A stretch of 64,000 bases of DNA from Actinacidiphila sp965342175 (GCF_965342175.1 NZ_CBDRBL010000026.1:17030-81029), one strand, 5' to 3'; shown: positions 32,879 to 40,972, counted from the first letter of the stretch. Numbers and translations are program-made. The notes: generated by a model not told the origin, from the sequence alone.

Positions 32879-32891
32879 ACCAACGGTTGGT
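32879..32891. promoter_or_regulatory. Inverted repeat between the divergent polymer operons
   Basis: ACCAAC-G-GTTGGT is a 6-bp inverted repeat with a one-base centre between the two envelope-polymer operons (starts at 32833 and 33022). It shares half-sites with the repeat at 8017-8032, but the spacing differs. A sequence GTTAAC follows directly. Possible operator. Confidence 0.4.
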
Positions 32892-33021
32892 TAACAACGC
32901 GCCGCCGAATGAAGACCCGGTTGCCCCGGGCACCCGATTCACTGTTCCTTCGATTTCCGTTCATCTTGCGGTGGGGGAGGCTTCAGGGTCGGGGACCAGG
33001 CCGCCTCATAGGGTGCGCCGC

Positions 33022-34002
33022 GTGGTCAAGCTCTCCGTCATCGTCCCGTTCTACAACGTGCAGGCATTCGCCCCCGACATGGTGAAGAGCCTCCGCGCGA
33101 ATTCCCGCGCGGATTTCGAGTTCATTCTCGTGAACGATTGTGCGACGGATGACACCCCGGCGATTCTCGAGCGCGCGCTGCCCGACCTGCCCGGGGCGCG
33201 ACTCGTCTCCCACGAGCGCAACGGCGGGCTCGCCACCGCCCGCAACACGGGCATCGACGCCGCCCGGGGCGAGTACCTGACCTTCCTGGACGGCGACGAC
33301 TGGCTGGCCGACGGCTATCTGCCGTGCCTTCTGGAGGCCATCGAGACCCTCGGCACCGACTTCGTGCGCACCGACCACGTCGTCTCCCACGGACGCAAGC
33401 GCACCATCGCCCGGGTGCCGCACGGCCGCCGCGGGGTCGCCCTCGACCCGCGCGAGGCGATCCTGCCGGCCGACCGCACGACCTGCGTGGACTACCCGTA
33501 CGCCTGGGCCGGCGTCTACCACCGGCGGCTGGTCGACGCGGGGCTGCTGCACTTCCCCGACGGGCTGCGCACCGCCGAGGACCGGCCGTGGATCTGGCGG
33601 CTGCACCGCGAGGCGAAGTCCTTCGCGGTCGTCGGCCTGCTGGGCGTCTTCTACCGGCGCGGGGTCGCCACCTCGCTCACGCAGATCGGCGACGTACGGC
33701 AGTTGGACTTCATCCGCTCCTTCGACCAGGTCCTCGCCGAGACCGCGGCGGACCCGGACGCGGACCGCCTCCTGCCCAAGGCGGTGCGCACCTACTGCGC
33801 GGTGATCGCGCACCACCTGGGCGCCATGGGCCGCTACGAGCCCCAGGTCGCGCGCGCGCTGAAGGCGATGAGCGCGGCGGCCCTGAAGCGGATGCCCCAG
33901 GAGATCCTGAACGAGGTGCTGGACACGATGGACATGCGGCGCAGCGTGCTGCTGCGCCGCACACGCAGGCGCCTCGGCGCCGCCGGGACGGTGGCCGCCT
34001 GA
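33022..34002 (+). CDS. Family 2 glycosyltransferase
   Basis: GT-A fold glycosyltransferase of 326 residues. The start VKLSVIVPFYNVQAFAPDMV, the donor segment EFILVNDCATDDTP, ERNGGLATARNTGIDAARG and the metal-binding FLDGDDWL (DxD-type, about residues 91-98) are classic GT2 features. The central YPYAWAGVYHRRLVDAG and TAEDRPWIWRL resemble the catalytic half of polymer-forming transferases. GTG 33022 is chosen because the domain starts immediately. Its stop overlaps the next ATG (TGATG). It is divergent from the sialic-type operon and probably adds sugars to the same wall polymer. Confidence 0.9.
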   Translation: MVKLSVIVPFYNVQAFAPDMVKSLRANSRADFEFILVNDCATDDTPAILERALPDLPGARLVSHERNGGLATARNTGIDAARGEYLTFLDGDDWLADGYLPCLLEAIETLGTDFVRTDHVVSHGRKRTIARVPHGRRGVALDPREAILPADRTTCVDYPYAWAGVYHRRLVDAGLLHFPDGLRTAEDRPWIWRLHREAKSFAVVGLLGVFYRRGVATSLTQIGDVRQLDFIRSFDQVLAETAADPDADRLLPKAVRTYCAVIAHHLGAMGRYEPQVARALKAMSAAALKRMPQEILNEVLDTMDMRRSVLLRRTRRRLGAAGTVAA

Positions 34003-35345
34003 TGCCCAGGACCCAGGTGATCCTCGCCTCGACGCTGTCCGGCGCCGCCACGGTGGCCGCCGCGTTGGACGCCGGGCTCCTCGCCCCGGCCGACCGCAGG
34101 CTGCTGCTGGTCAGCAACAACGCCGCCGTCCCCGAGACCGCGCCGGCGCTCGACACGGCACCGGGCTTCGCGGCGCTGCGCGACCGCTTCGGCCGGGTGC
34201 TCTCGTGGAACGACGCGATCGCCCCGCTGCACCCGTCGGGCTGGTCGCCCCGCCCGGACGACGCGCCGATGTGGGAGCGGTACCTGCGGCGGCTGTGGGA
34301 CCTCGGCGAGGACGAGGTCGAGTTGGTCGTCGAGTCCCTGCACACCGACCCGGCCCTGGCCCTGGCCGGCGTCTTCCCCGGCGCGCCCCTCGAGGTGTAC
34401 GCCGGCGGACTCATGGCCTACGGCCCGACCCCGAACAAGCTGGAACCGCTGGTCACGACCAGGGTCAACCGGGTGCTGCACCTGGATCTGGTCCCCGGGC
34501 TGCGGCCGCTGCTGCTGTCGGAGCACGGCGTCCCCGCCGAAGCCGTCCCCGCGGACGCCCTCACCGGCGTCGTCACCCGGATCGCGGAGCACGACGAGGC
34601 CGCGGCCCCGCTTCCGGAGGGAGGCGCGCTGCTGCTCGGCCAGTACCTGTCGGCGCTGGACGTCCTCACCGCCGCCGAGGAGGAGGAGCTGCACGTCCGC
34701 ATGGTGCGCGGCGCCGTCGCGGCGGGTCACCGGACGCTGGTCTTCAAGCCGCACCCGGCGGCGCCCGCGCACTGGTCGCGCCTGCTGGAGCAGGAGGCAC
34801 GCACCCTGGGGGCGGAGCTGACCGTCGCCGGGGGGCCGGAGCTCGCCGAGGCGCTCTTCGTACGGACGCGTCCGCGCCTGGTCGTCGGCTGCTTCTCCAC
34901 CGCGCTGTTCACCGCGTCCGCCCTGTACGGGCTGCCGGTCGCGCGCGTCGGCACGGGACGGGTCCTGGAGCGGCTGTCGCCCTACGACAACGGCGAGCGC
35001 GTGCCCGCCACGATCGCCGACCGGCTCCTGCCGGACCTGGAGGGCCCGCAGGCGGTGGAAGCCTGGCGGCCGCCCACGGTGGAGCGGGTGGAAGCCGAGC
35101 TGGTGCCGCTGCTGCGGGCCGTGGGCTACTGCATGCAGCACCAGACGTACCCCCACCTGCGCGAGGACGCGGTGCGCTATCTGACGGGCGGCCTGGACGG
35201 CGGCACCTGGCGCTACTTCAGGCGGCGCCGGCTGGCGTCCCTGGGACTGCCCGGGGCGGTGCCGTCCCACCTGGCGTTCCTGCCGGCCAACCCGGCGGTG
35301 CGCAGGGTCGCACGGCGGATCAGGCACGTCGCGTCCCGCCGCTGA
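34002..35345 (+). CDS. Polysialyltransferase-family (POLYST) protein
   Basis: Protein of 447 residues starting PRTQVILASTLSGAATVAAA, with RRLLLVSNNAAVPETAP, VELVVESLHTDPALALAG, LLLGQYLSALDVLT and HRTLVFKPHPAAPAHWS; the last is the KPHP-like motif of alpha-2,8-polysialyltransferases. VVGCFSTALFTASALYGLPV resembles the S/T-rich donor site of that family. Its ATG overlaps the GT2 stop by one base, so the two are coupled. Together with the other POLYST protein at 28180-29295 it suggests two distinct linkages, or initiation and elongation, in a Kdn-type polymer. Confidence 0.8.
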   Translation: MPRTQVILASTLSGAATVAAALDAGLLAPADRRLLLVSNNAAVPETAPALDTAPGFAALRDRFGRVLSWNDAIAPLHPSGWSPRPDDAPMWERYLRRLWDLGEDEVELVVESLHTDPALALAGVFPGAPLEVYAGGLMAYGPTPNKLEPLVTTRVNRVLHLDLVPGLRPLLLSEHGVPAEAVPADALTGVVTRIAEHDEAAAPLPEGGALLLGQYLSALDVLTAAEEEELHVRMVRGAVAAGHRTLVFKPHPAAPAHWSRLLEQEARTLGAELTVAGGPELAEALFVRTRPRLVVGCFSTALFTASALYGLPVARVGTGRVLERLSPYDNGERVPATIADRLLPDLEGPQAVEAWRPPTVERVEAELVPLLRAVGYCMQHQTYPHLREDAVRYLTGGLDGGTWRYFRRRRLASLGLPGAVPSHLAFLPANPAVRRVARRIRHVASRR

Positions 35346-35617
35346 CCGCGGGCGCCGGGCCGCGAGGGGCGCCGGGCCGCAGTACGCGTCGGCGACGGGG
35401 GTGCCGACGACCGGACATGACGAGCGCGTGGGTGACGACCGCGCACCGTGGGGGCGAGGGTCCGCTCGATGCCCGCGACGCGCAGCCCGGTCTCGAAGCG
35501 CGCGTCGCAGTGGTCGAGCCTCTCCCGGCCGGCCTCGCCCCCCAGCGACGCCCGCGGCGCTGGGGGGCGGCGTTGCCCGCGCACACCGCACCGGGCCCGG
35601 GAGCGCGGTCCACCGCA

Positions 35618-35716
35618 GAGGGCCTGTTCGTGATCCGTTCGGACGGCTACGACGGCCTCGCCACGCGCGAACCTGAGCGTGTCACCGCCTGGCTCGCCCG
35701 CTTCGCCGGGTGGGTC
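35618..35716 (+). pseudogene. Possible C-terminal remnant of a FAD-dependent monooxygenase
   Basis: The gap 35346-35714 has no intact gene. In one plus frame it reads EGLFVIRSDGYDGLATR then EPERVTAWLARFAGW, which resembles the C-terminus of phenol/polyketide-type flavin hydroxylases (pattern L-x-x-R-P-D-G-Y). No stop or start fits, and the frame runs into the antisense of the mutase gene. It may be a decayed end of such a gene. Evidence is short and by eye. Confidence 0.3.
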
Positions 35717-37295
35717 AGAACGCGTCCGCGGGGGCGTACGTCCCCCAGACCTCGCGGAGCGCGTCGCAGACCTCGCCCACCGTTGCGCGGGCACGCAGCG
35801 CGTCCCTCATCGGGTACAGGACGTCCTCCGTGCCCTCGGCAGCCTTCCGCAGCGCGGACAGCGCCGTGTCCACGGCCCGCCCGTCGCGCCCGGCGCGCAG
35901 CGCGGCCAGCCGCGCCACCTGCGCCTCCTCGATCGCCGGATCGACGCGCAGCGGCTCGTAGGGCTCCTCCTGCGCGAGCTGGAAGCGGTTGACGCCGACG
36001 ACCACCCGCTCCCCGCCGTCGGTCTCCTGCGCGATCCGGTAGGCGTTGCGCTCGATCTCGGACTTCTGGAAGCCGCTCTCGATCGCGCTCACGGCCCCGC
36101 CGAGCTCCTCCACCTTGGCCATCAGCTCCAGGGCTGCCGCTTCGAGGTCGTCGGTCATCGACTCCACGGCATAGGACCCCGCGAAGGGGTCGACGGTGGC
36201 CGTCACGTCGGTCTCGTACGCGAGGACCTGCTGGGTGCGCAGCGCGAGCCGGGCGGACTTCTCGGTGGGCAGCGCGATCGCCTCGTCGAAGGAGTTGGTG
36301 TGCAGCGACTGCGTGCCGCCCAGCACCGCCGCCAGTCCCTGGACGGCCACCCGCACCAGGTTCACCTCCGGCTGCTGGGCGGTGAGCTGCACTCCCGCGG
36401 TCTGGGTGTGGAAGCGCAGCATCTGCGACCTGGGGTTCCGCGCCCCGAACTCCTCGCGCATCACACGGGCCCAGATGCGGCGGGCGGCACGGAACTTGGC
36501 GACCTCCTCCAGCAGGGTCGTGCGCGAGACGAAGAAGAAGGACAGCCGCGGCGCGAAGTCGTCGACGTCCATGCCGGCGGCGAGGGCGGTGCGGACGTAC
36601 GCGATGCCGTCGGCGAGCGTGAAGGCGATCTCCTGCGCGGGCGAGGCCCCGGCCTCGGCCATGTGGTAACCGGAGATGGAGATGGTGTTCCAGCGCGGGA
36701 TCTCGGCGCGGCAGTAGCGGAACAGGTCCGCGACCAGCCGCAGCGACGGCTGGGGCGGGAAGATGTAGGTGCCGCGGGCGATGTACTCCTTGAGCACGTC
36801 GTTCTGGATCGTGCCGGTGAGCCGGTCCGCGGGCACCCCCTGCTCCTCGCCGACGAGCTGGTACATCAGGAGCAGCAGGGCGGCGGGCGCGTTGATCGTC
36901 ATGGATGTGGAGACCCGGTCCAGCGGGATCCCGCCGAACAGCACCCGCATGTCCTCGACCGAGTCGACCGCCACGCCGACCTTGCCGACCTCGCCGTGGG
37001 CGAGGGGGGCGTCGCTGTCGTGCCCCATCTGGGTCGGCAGGTCGAAGGCGACGGACAGGCCCGTGGTGCCGTGGGCGATCAGCTGCCGGTAGCGCCCGTT
37101 GGACTCGGCCGCGGTGCCGAAGCCCGCGTACTGGCGCATCGTCCAGGGCCGGCTGGTGTACATCGTCGGGTGCACACCGCGGGTGAAGGGGTAGCCGCCC
37201 GGCTCGCCGAGCCGCTCGGCCGGGTCCCACCCGTCCAGGGCGTCCGGGCCGTAGACGGGCTCGATCGGCAGACCGGATTCGGACTCGCGTGCCAT
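35715..37295 (-). CDS. Methylmalonyl-CoA mutase catalytic (large) subunit, no cobalamin domain
   Basis: Acyl-CoA mutase TIM-barrel subunit of 526 residues. Landmarks: TMYTSRPWTMRQYAGFGTA, GLSVAFDLPTQMGHDSD, TGTIQNDVLKEYIARGTYIF, PPQPSLRLVAD, ISISGYHMAEAGA and LHTNSFDEAIALPTEKSAR. The Tyr in TMYTSRPW and the Arg in PPQPSLR correspond to the residues that favour methylmalonyl-CoA over isobutyryl-CoA (Phe and Gln in the latter). The 130-residue B12-binding domain of full-length mutases is absent, so a separate small subunit must supply it; none is in this window. It would interconvert (R)-methylmalonyl-CoA and succinyl-CoA. The ATG at 37295 follows GGAGGCTG. Confidence 0.88.
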   Translation of the reverse strand: MARESESGLPIEPVYGPDALDGWDPAERLGEPGGYPFTRGVHPTMYTSRPWTMRQYAGFGTAAESNGRYRQLIAHGTTGLSVAFDLPTQMGHDSDAPLAHGEVGKVGVAVDSVEDMRVLFGGIPLDRVSTSMTINAPAALLLLMYQLVGEEQGVPADRLTGTIQNDVLKEYIARGTYIFPPQPSLRLVADLFRYCRAEIPRWNTISISGYHMAEAGASPAQEIAFTLADGIAYVRTALAAGMDVDDFAPRLSFFFVSRTTLLEEVAKFRAARRIWARVMREEFGARNPRSQMLRFHTQTAGVQLTAQQPEVNLVRVAVQGLAAVLGGTQSLHTNSFDEAIALPTEKSARLALRTQQVLAYETDVTATVDPFAGSYAVESMTDDLEAAALELMAKVEELGGAVSAIESGFQKSEIERNAYRIAQETDGGERVVVGVNRFQLAQEEPYEPLRVDPAIEEAQVARLAALRAGRDGRAVDTALSALRKAAEGTEDVLYPMRDALRARATVGEVCDALREVWGTYAPADAF

Positions 37296-37418
37296 GCATC
37301 AGCCTCCAGCGACTCGGTCCCCTTCCCACAGTGTGCGGCGAACAGCGCACGCGCCGGTGCAACTACATGCCGGGAAAAACAGTCAAAGGGTGTACCGACT
37401 CATTTCCAGGGGGATGAC

Positions 37419-38336
37419 GTGGAACTCATACGCGTCGCAAGATCACGCGCGGCGACCGCCGCCGCCGCGGTTCTCACCGCGGCACTCCTCGCCGGCTGCA
37501 CGGCCCAGGCGAGCGAGCCCACCGCCGGGCCTTCCGTGCCGCGGGAAACCGCCGGTTCCGGGACGAGCCCGACGGCCGACCCGACGGCGAGCCCCACCGC
37601 GAGCCCCAGCAGCGCGCCGAGCACCGGCGCTCCCTCGCCGACGGCCTCGGCGTCCGCTTCGGCGTCCGCCACGAAGAAGCCCCAGACCCACCGCACTCCG
37701 CCGCCGGTCGTCGTCATCGCGCGGGGCAGCAGCAGCGCGAAGGTCCGCGAGCTGCAGGCCCGGCTGAAGCAGCTCGGCCTCTTCGGACGCATCCCCACCG
37801 GCTACTACGGCGACGTCACCGCCACCGCGGTGCGCGCCTTCCAGTCCCGGCACAAGCTGCCCGTCTCGGGCAGCGTCACCGACGTGACCTGGGCGAAGCT
37901 GCGCTCGGTCACCCGGCAGCCCACGCGCGCCGCCATGTACCCGCCGGCCAGCAACGCGGTGGCCAAGCTCGACCCGCGCTGCATGACCGGCCGCGTGCTG
38001 TGCATCAGCAAGACCAGCCGCACGCTGGCCTGGGTCGTGGGCGGCACGGTCGTCTCGGCGATGGACGTCCGCTTCGGCTCCCAGTACACGCCCACCCGCG
38101 AGGGCACCTTCAGCGTCTTCGCCAAGAGCCGGAACCACGTGTCGACGATCTACCACACGCCCATGCCGTACGCGATGTTCTTCAGCGGCGGCCAGGCGGT
38201 GCACTACTCCGCCGACTTCGCGGCCCGCGGCTACGCGGGGGCCTCGCACGGCTGCGTCAACGTGCGCGACCGGGGCAGGATCGCGGCGCTCTTCGACCAG
38301 GTGCGGATCGGCGACAAGGTCGTCGTCTACTGGTGA
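37419..38336 (+). CDS. L,D-transpeptidase lipoprotein with peptidoglycan-binding domain
   Basis: Exported protein of 305 residues. A lipobox LLAGC places the lipidated Cys at residue 27. Residues about 35-90 are a Pro/Ser/Thr/Ala linker, 98-163 a PG_binding_1 domain (VRELQARLKQLGLF, TATAVRAFQSRH, SGSVTDVTWAKL), and 190-305 a YkuD domain. The catalytic Cys279 sits in SHGCVNVRD and the upstream His in AVHYS. It forms 3-3 cross-links or attaches ligands to peptidoglycan outside the membrane. The GTG at 37419 is five bases after AGGGGG. It converges with the SRPBCC gene, overlapping by 10 bp. Confidence 0.92.
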   Translation: MELIRVARSRAATAAAAVLTAALLAGCTAQASEPTAGPSVPRETAGSGTSPTADPTASPTASPSSAPSTGAPSPTASASASASATKKPQTHRTPPPVVVIARGSSSAKVRELQARLKQLGLFGRIPTGYYGDVTATAVRAFQSRHKLPVSGSVTDVTWAKLRSVTRQPTRAAMYPPASNAVAKLDPRCMTGRVLCISKTSRTLAWVVGGTVVSAMDVRFGSQYTPTREGTFSVFAKSRNHVSTIYHTPMPYAMFFSGGQAVHYSADFAARGYAGASHGCVNVRDRGRIAALFDQVRIGDKVVVYW

Positions 38337-38764
38337 GCCCGGGCCAGCAGCCCGTCCAGCGCCCGCCCGAACAGCAGCCGGCCGGCCCACTGCGTGGGTC
38401 GGTCGAAGGCTCTGGGCAGCGGGCGCACCCGCACATCCTCGCGCCAGACCACCCGGGAGCCCCCGTCCTCCCCCGGCCACACCTCGATCTCGGCCCAGCC
38501 GAGGACGGTCCTGCCGCGCTTCTCCAGCCGGCAGCGCCCGGGGCGGTCCGCGTCCGGCGGCTCCCAGCGCACAATCTCCATGGGGTCGTCGACGGCCACC
38601 CGGCCGAGGCCGGTGCGTGCCGTGAAGGACCGCTCTCCCGTGACGACGGCGGTGGTGAGAGGGACCAGCGCGGCATGGCGTTCCCAGTCGGTGACCCGGC
38701 GCCAGGCCTCGGCGGCGGGGAGCGGACAGCGCCGCTCGATGCGGAAGACCACGCTCCCGACCAT
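38327..38764 (-). CDS. SRPBCC-family protein (polyketide cyclase/START-like)
   Basis: Small protein of 145 residues with the helix-grip pattern: FRIERRCPLPAAEAWRRVTD, the beta-strand series RCRLEKRGRTVLGWAEIEVW and RVVWREDVRVRPLP, and a C-terminal amphipathic helix AGRLLFGRALDGLLARAH. SRPBCC proteins bind hydrophobic ligands; this subset has no known ligand. Its 3' end overlaps the L,D-transpeptidase gene tail-to-tail by 10 bp. Upstream lies a perfect hairpin (38800-38826) and then the promoter-like element at 38897-38934, which points towards this gene. Confidence 0.78.
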   Translation of the reverse strand: MVGSVVFRIERRCPLPAAEAWRRVTDWERHAALVPLTTAVVTGERSFTARTGLGRVAVDDPMEIVRWEPPDADRPGRCRLEKRGRTVLGWAEIEVWPGEDGGSRVVWREDVRVRPLPRAFDRPTQWAGRLLFGRALDGLLARAHQ

Positions 38765-38896
38765 ACGCCGACACCAGTGCGGCGCTACGCGAGGACGCGG
38801 GCGGAGCGGGGGGAAGGCGCTCCGCCCACGTCCCTCGTTGGGGGCCCGGGCACAGGGTGACCGGGCGACCCATCGACCGATGACCAGTCGGTCTAC

Positions 38897-38934
38897 TGGT
38901 TACAGCGCGCGGGGGGCGGAAAGTGTCACACCCC
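38897..38934 (-). promoter_or_regulatory. Promoter-like element A (inverted partner of element B)
   Basis: On the minus strand this 38-bp word begins GGGGTGTGACACTTTC and ends TAACCA. It matches element B (40935-40972, plus strand) at 31 of 38 positions with no gap. The conserved blocks GTGTGACA and TAACC are spaced like -35 and -10 hexamers. It points at the SRPBCC gene 133 bp away. The rest of 38765-38999 contains a hairpin at 38800-38826 and no gene. Confidence 0.5.
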
Positions 38935-38999
38935 GGGCTCTGCGGCCGCGGGGGACGGACGTGGGGCACGGTGCGAGGAGCGCAGGACGCCGACAGGCG

Positions 39000-40016
39000 T
39001 CACTCGCCGGCGGTGCCGCTCGGGACGGGGTCCTCCTGGCGGTCGTGCCCGGGAGGAGGAGCCTCGTGACGACCTCCGCCGTCCCGGGAGTCGTCGTCCG
39101 CCGGCGCCTCTTTCTTCTCTTTCTTTTCGGTCTCCTCGGCCTTCTTGGCCTTCTCGGTCTTCTCAGTCTTCTCAGCGGTGTCGGCCGTGTCGGCTTCACC
39201 GGCCTTGCCGGCGTTGCCGCTGGTCCCGGGGTTGCCGCTCTCGCCGAGGAGCCCGGCGCAGTAGCGGCGGATCGTCCCCTGGCCTCCGCCCGCCGCCTCG
39301 CGCAACCGCTGGTAGACCTGCTCGTCCACGTTCTTGTGGTGCCGGCCCGCCGCCTCGAAGGCGCGGCACAGCGCCGTGTGGTCCAGGGCCGGCGCGGACG
39401 GCGGACCAAAGGAGTGGCCGGGCGCGACGGTGCCGTGGGTGTCGCGGGTGCCGTGCGTGCCGCCGCCCGTCGGGCGGTCGTGTCCGGGGTCGGGGCTGGC
39501 GGAGGCCGACAGTGCGGTAGGGGTCGGGGACGGCGAAGCGCTGACCGGGACGACCGGGGCCGCGACCTGGGTGTGGGCCGGGGCGGGTGCGGGGCGGTCG
39601 AGCAGGGCGGGCAGCGCGCCGGCCGCGGCGGCCGCCACGCTCATCCCCGCCACCGCGGCGGTCGCGACAAGCGTTCCCGTCAGCGATCGGGAGCGCCGGG
39701 CCGTGCGACTCCACCTCTTCCTCACCGCACCGGCACCGCCGACGGCCGGCCGGGCATCGGCCGCGCAGAGGCGGACCGCCGCGGGGGCCGCCGCGAGCGC
39801 GTCGTCGCCGCGAGCGGCCCGGAAGGCGGCGACGGCCGCCTCCTCGCGTTCCGGGTCGATGGGCGCGGGAGCGGCCGCGGCGGCCAGCAGCCCCGCCAGG
39901 GCGGCGGCGCGGTCGTCGCGCCAGACCCCCTCGGCCGGGTCGTCACCGTGGGCACCCCGCAGCAACCGCTCGGCGGTCGCGTCGTCCAGCCAGTCGTGTC
40001 CTCGGTTATCGCTCAT
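39000..40016 (-). CDS. Single-pass membrane protein coupled to a sigma factor (anti-sigma-like)
   Basis: Protein of 338 residues: a cytoplasmic N-terminus of about 110 residues, one membrane helix at about 112-135 (SLTGTLVATAAVAGMSVAAA), a Pro/Ser/Thr/His-rich outer part, and a striking Lys/Glu/Thr stretch near residues 285-318 encoded by repeated TTCTCxGTC words. Its ATG overlaps the sigma gene stop (ATGA), so both are made together. The topology and coupling imply that it holds or senses for the sigma factor. No zinc motif is seen in the N-terminal part, and the family is not recognised. Confidence 0.72.
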   Translation of the reverse strand: MSDNRGHDWLDDATAERLLRGAHGDDPAEGVWRDDRAAALAGLLAAAAAPAPIDPEREEAAVAAFRAARGDDALAAAPAAVRLCAADARPAVGGAGAVRKRWSRTARRSRSLTGTLVATAAVAGMSVAAAAAGALPALLDRPAPAPAHTQVAAPVVPVSASPSPTPTALSASASPDPGHDRPTGGGTHGTRDTHGTVAPGHSFGPPSAPALDHTALCRAFEAAGRHHKNVDEQVYQRLREAAGGGQGTIRRYCAGLLGESGNPGTSGNAGKAGEADTADTAEKTEKTEKAKKAEETEKKEKKEAPADDDSRDGGGRHEAPPPGHDRQEDPVPSGTAGE

Positions 40017-40603
40017 CTCATGTCCTCAAGCGTTCGGGACGCCGAAAACGTCACACGTGACGCCCCGCCGTCGGAACCGAGCACCTCGGCGAGACGGCGC
40101 AGGCCGCGACTGGCGGCCATCCGCACCGCGCCCGGCCGTTTGCCCACGACCTCGGCCGCCGACCGGGAGTCCAGACCCATCACCACGCGCAGCAGCACGG
40201 CCTCGGCCTGGTCCCGGGGAAGGGCGGCGATGGCCTCCAGGGCGGCGGCGCTGCCCAGCGCGGCGACCGCCTCCTCGGCGGTGTCCGAGACGGCCGGCCG
40301 GTCGAGCAGCTCCTCCACCCCGGCGGCGGCGAGCGGACGGCGGCCCGCCGCCCGCAGATGGTCCAGCGCCCGGTTGCGGGCGACCCGGGCCGCCCAGCCG
40401 CGCACCGCGTCCCCGTCGCCGCGGAAGCCCGGCAGGTCGCGCGCGATCTGCAGCCACGCCTCCGAGGCCACGTCCTCGGCGTCCCCGGCGCCGACCAGTG
40501 AGCGCACGTACTGCAGCAGTTGCGGCTGCACCGCTCGGTACACGAACCGGAAGCCGTCCTCGTCCCCTTCTTGCGCCGCGCGTACCGCGGTCGCCAAATC
40601 CAC
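40013..40603 (-). CDS. RNA polymerase sigma factor (ECF-like sigma-70)
   Basis: Protein of 196 residues with region 2 (FRFVYRAVQPQLLQYVRSLV, AEDVASEAWLQIARDL, VRGWAARVARNRALDHLRA) and region 4 (AIAALPRDQAEAVLLRVVMG, SRSAAEVVGKRPGAVRMAAS). The C-terminus SRVTFSASRTLEDM resembles a tail seen in several Streptomyces sigma factors. GTG 40603 is chosen because GGGGGAGG sits seven bases upstream; in-frame ATGs further up (40642, 40918) are less well placed. It is translationally coupled to the membrane protein. The targets are unknown; elements A and B around the operon are possible ones. Confidence 0.87.
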   Translation of the reverse strand: MDLATAVRAAQEGDEDGFRFVYRAVQPQLLQYVRSLVGAGDAEDVASEAWLQIARDLPGFRGDGDAVRGWAARVARNRALDHLRAAGRRPLAAAGVEELLDRPAVSDTAEEAVAALGSAAALEAIAALPRDQAEAVLLRVVMGLDSRSAAEVVGKRPGAVRMAASRGLRRLAEVLGSDGGASRVTFSASRTLEDMR

Positions 40604-40934
40604 GTTCGGGCCTCCCCCTCGGTCGCGACCATCCTGCCCCATCGTGGGCGCCCACGGGGCCCCGGGGGCGGCTACCCGCGGGTCACCAGGGGTGGGGAAT
40701 CGGGCCGGCGACTGCGGAGGGCCGGGGCACGCGCCTCCCCTGCGCGCCCGCCGTGGCACGGACGGAACCCGGGCCGTGCGGGTGGCCGGGAAACAGCGGT
40801 CGGACCGGCCGGCGGAAACGGTGGCCGCATACGGCTCGGGGCAGCCCGGAGCAGCGTCTTTCCCCCGGCGCGTCCGCCCGGGGCCGCCGTTGTGGATCAT
40901 GCCGAACCGTCGCCCCACGGGGGCCTCGCGACGA

Positions 40935-40972
40935 GGGGTGTGACATTTTCGGCCGCGCCGGCGCTTTAACCA
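40935..40972 (+). promoter_or_regulatory. Promoter-like element B (inverted partner of element A)
   Basis: GGGGTGTGACATTTTC begins and TAACCA ends this 38-bp plus-strand word, which matches element A on the minus strand at 31 of 38 positions. A related word, GTGTGACGTTTTCGGC, lies inside the sigma gene (about 40040-40056, minus strand). The surrounding gap 40604-41077 contains no recognisable gene. Confidence 0.5.

Noticed and set aside
35430..35620. Minus-strand reading with GRERLDHCDAR and GLRVAGIE, faintly like part of a glutamine synthetase
   Set aside because: The similarity is about 20 residues, lacks every catalytic motif and lies in the opposite frame to a better candidate remnant; probably chance.
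38800..38826. Perfect 9-bp hairpin GGCGGAGCG / CGCTCCGCC as a terminator
   Set aside because: It lies in the upstream region of the SRPBCC gene, with no gene ending nearby on either strand, so a terminator call is not supported.
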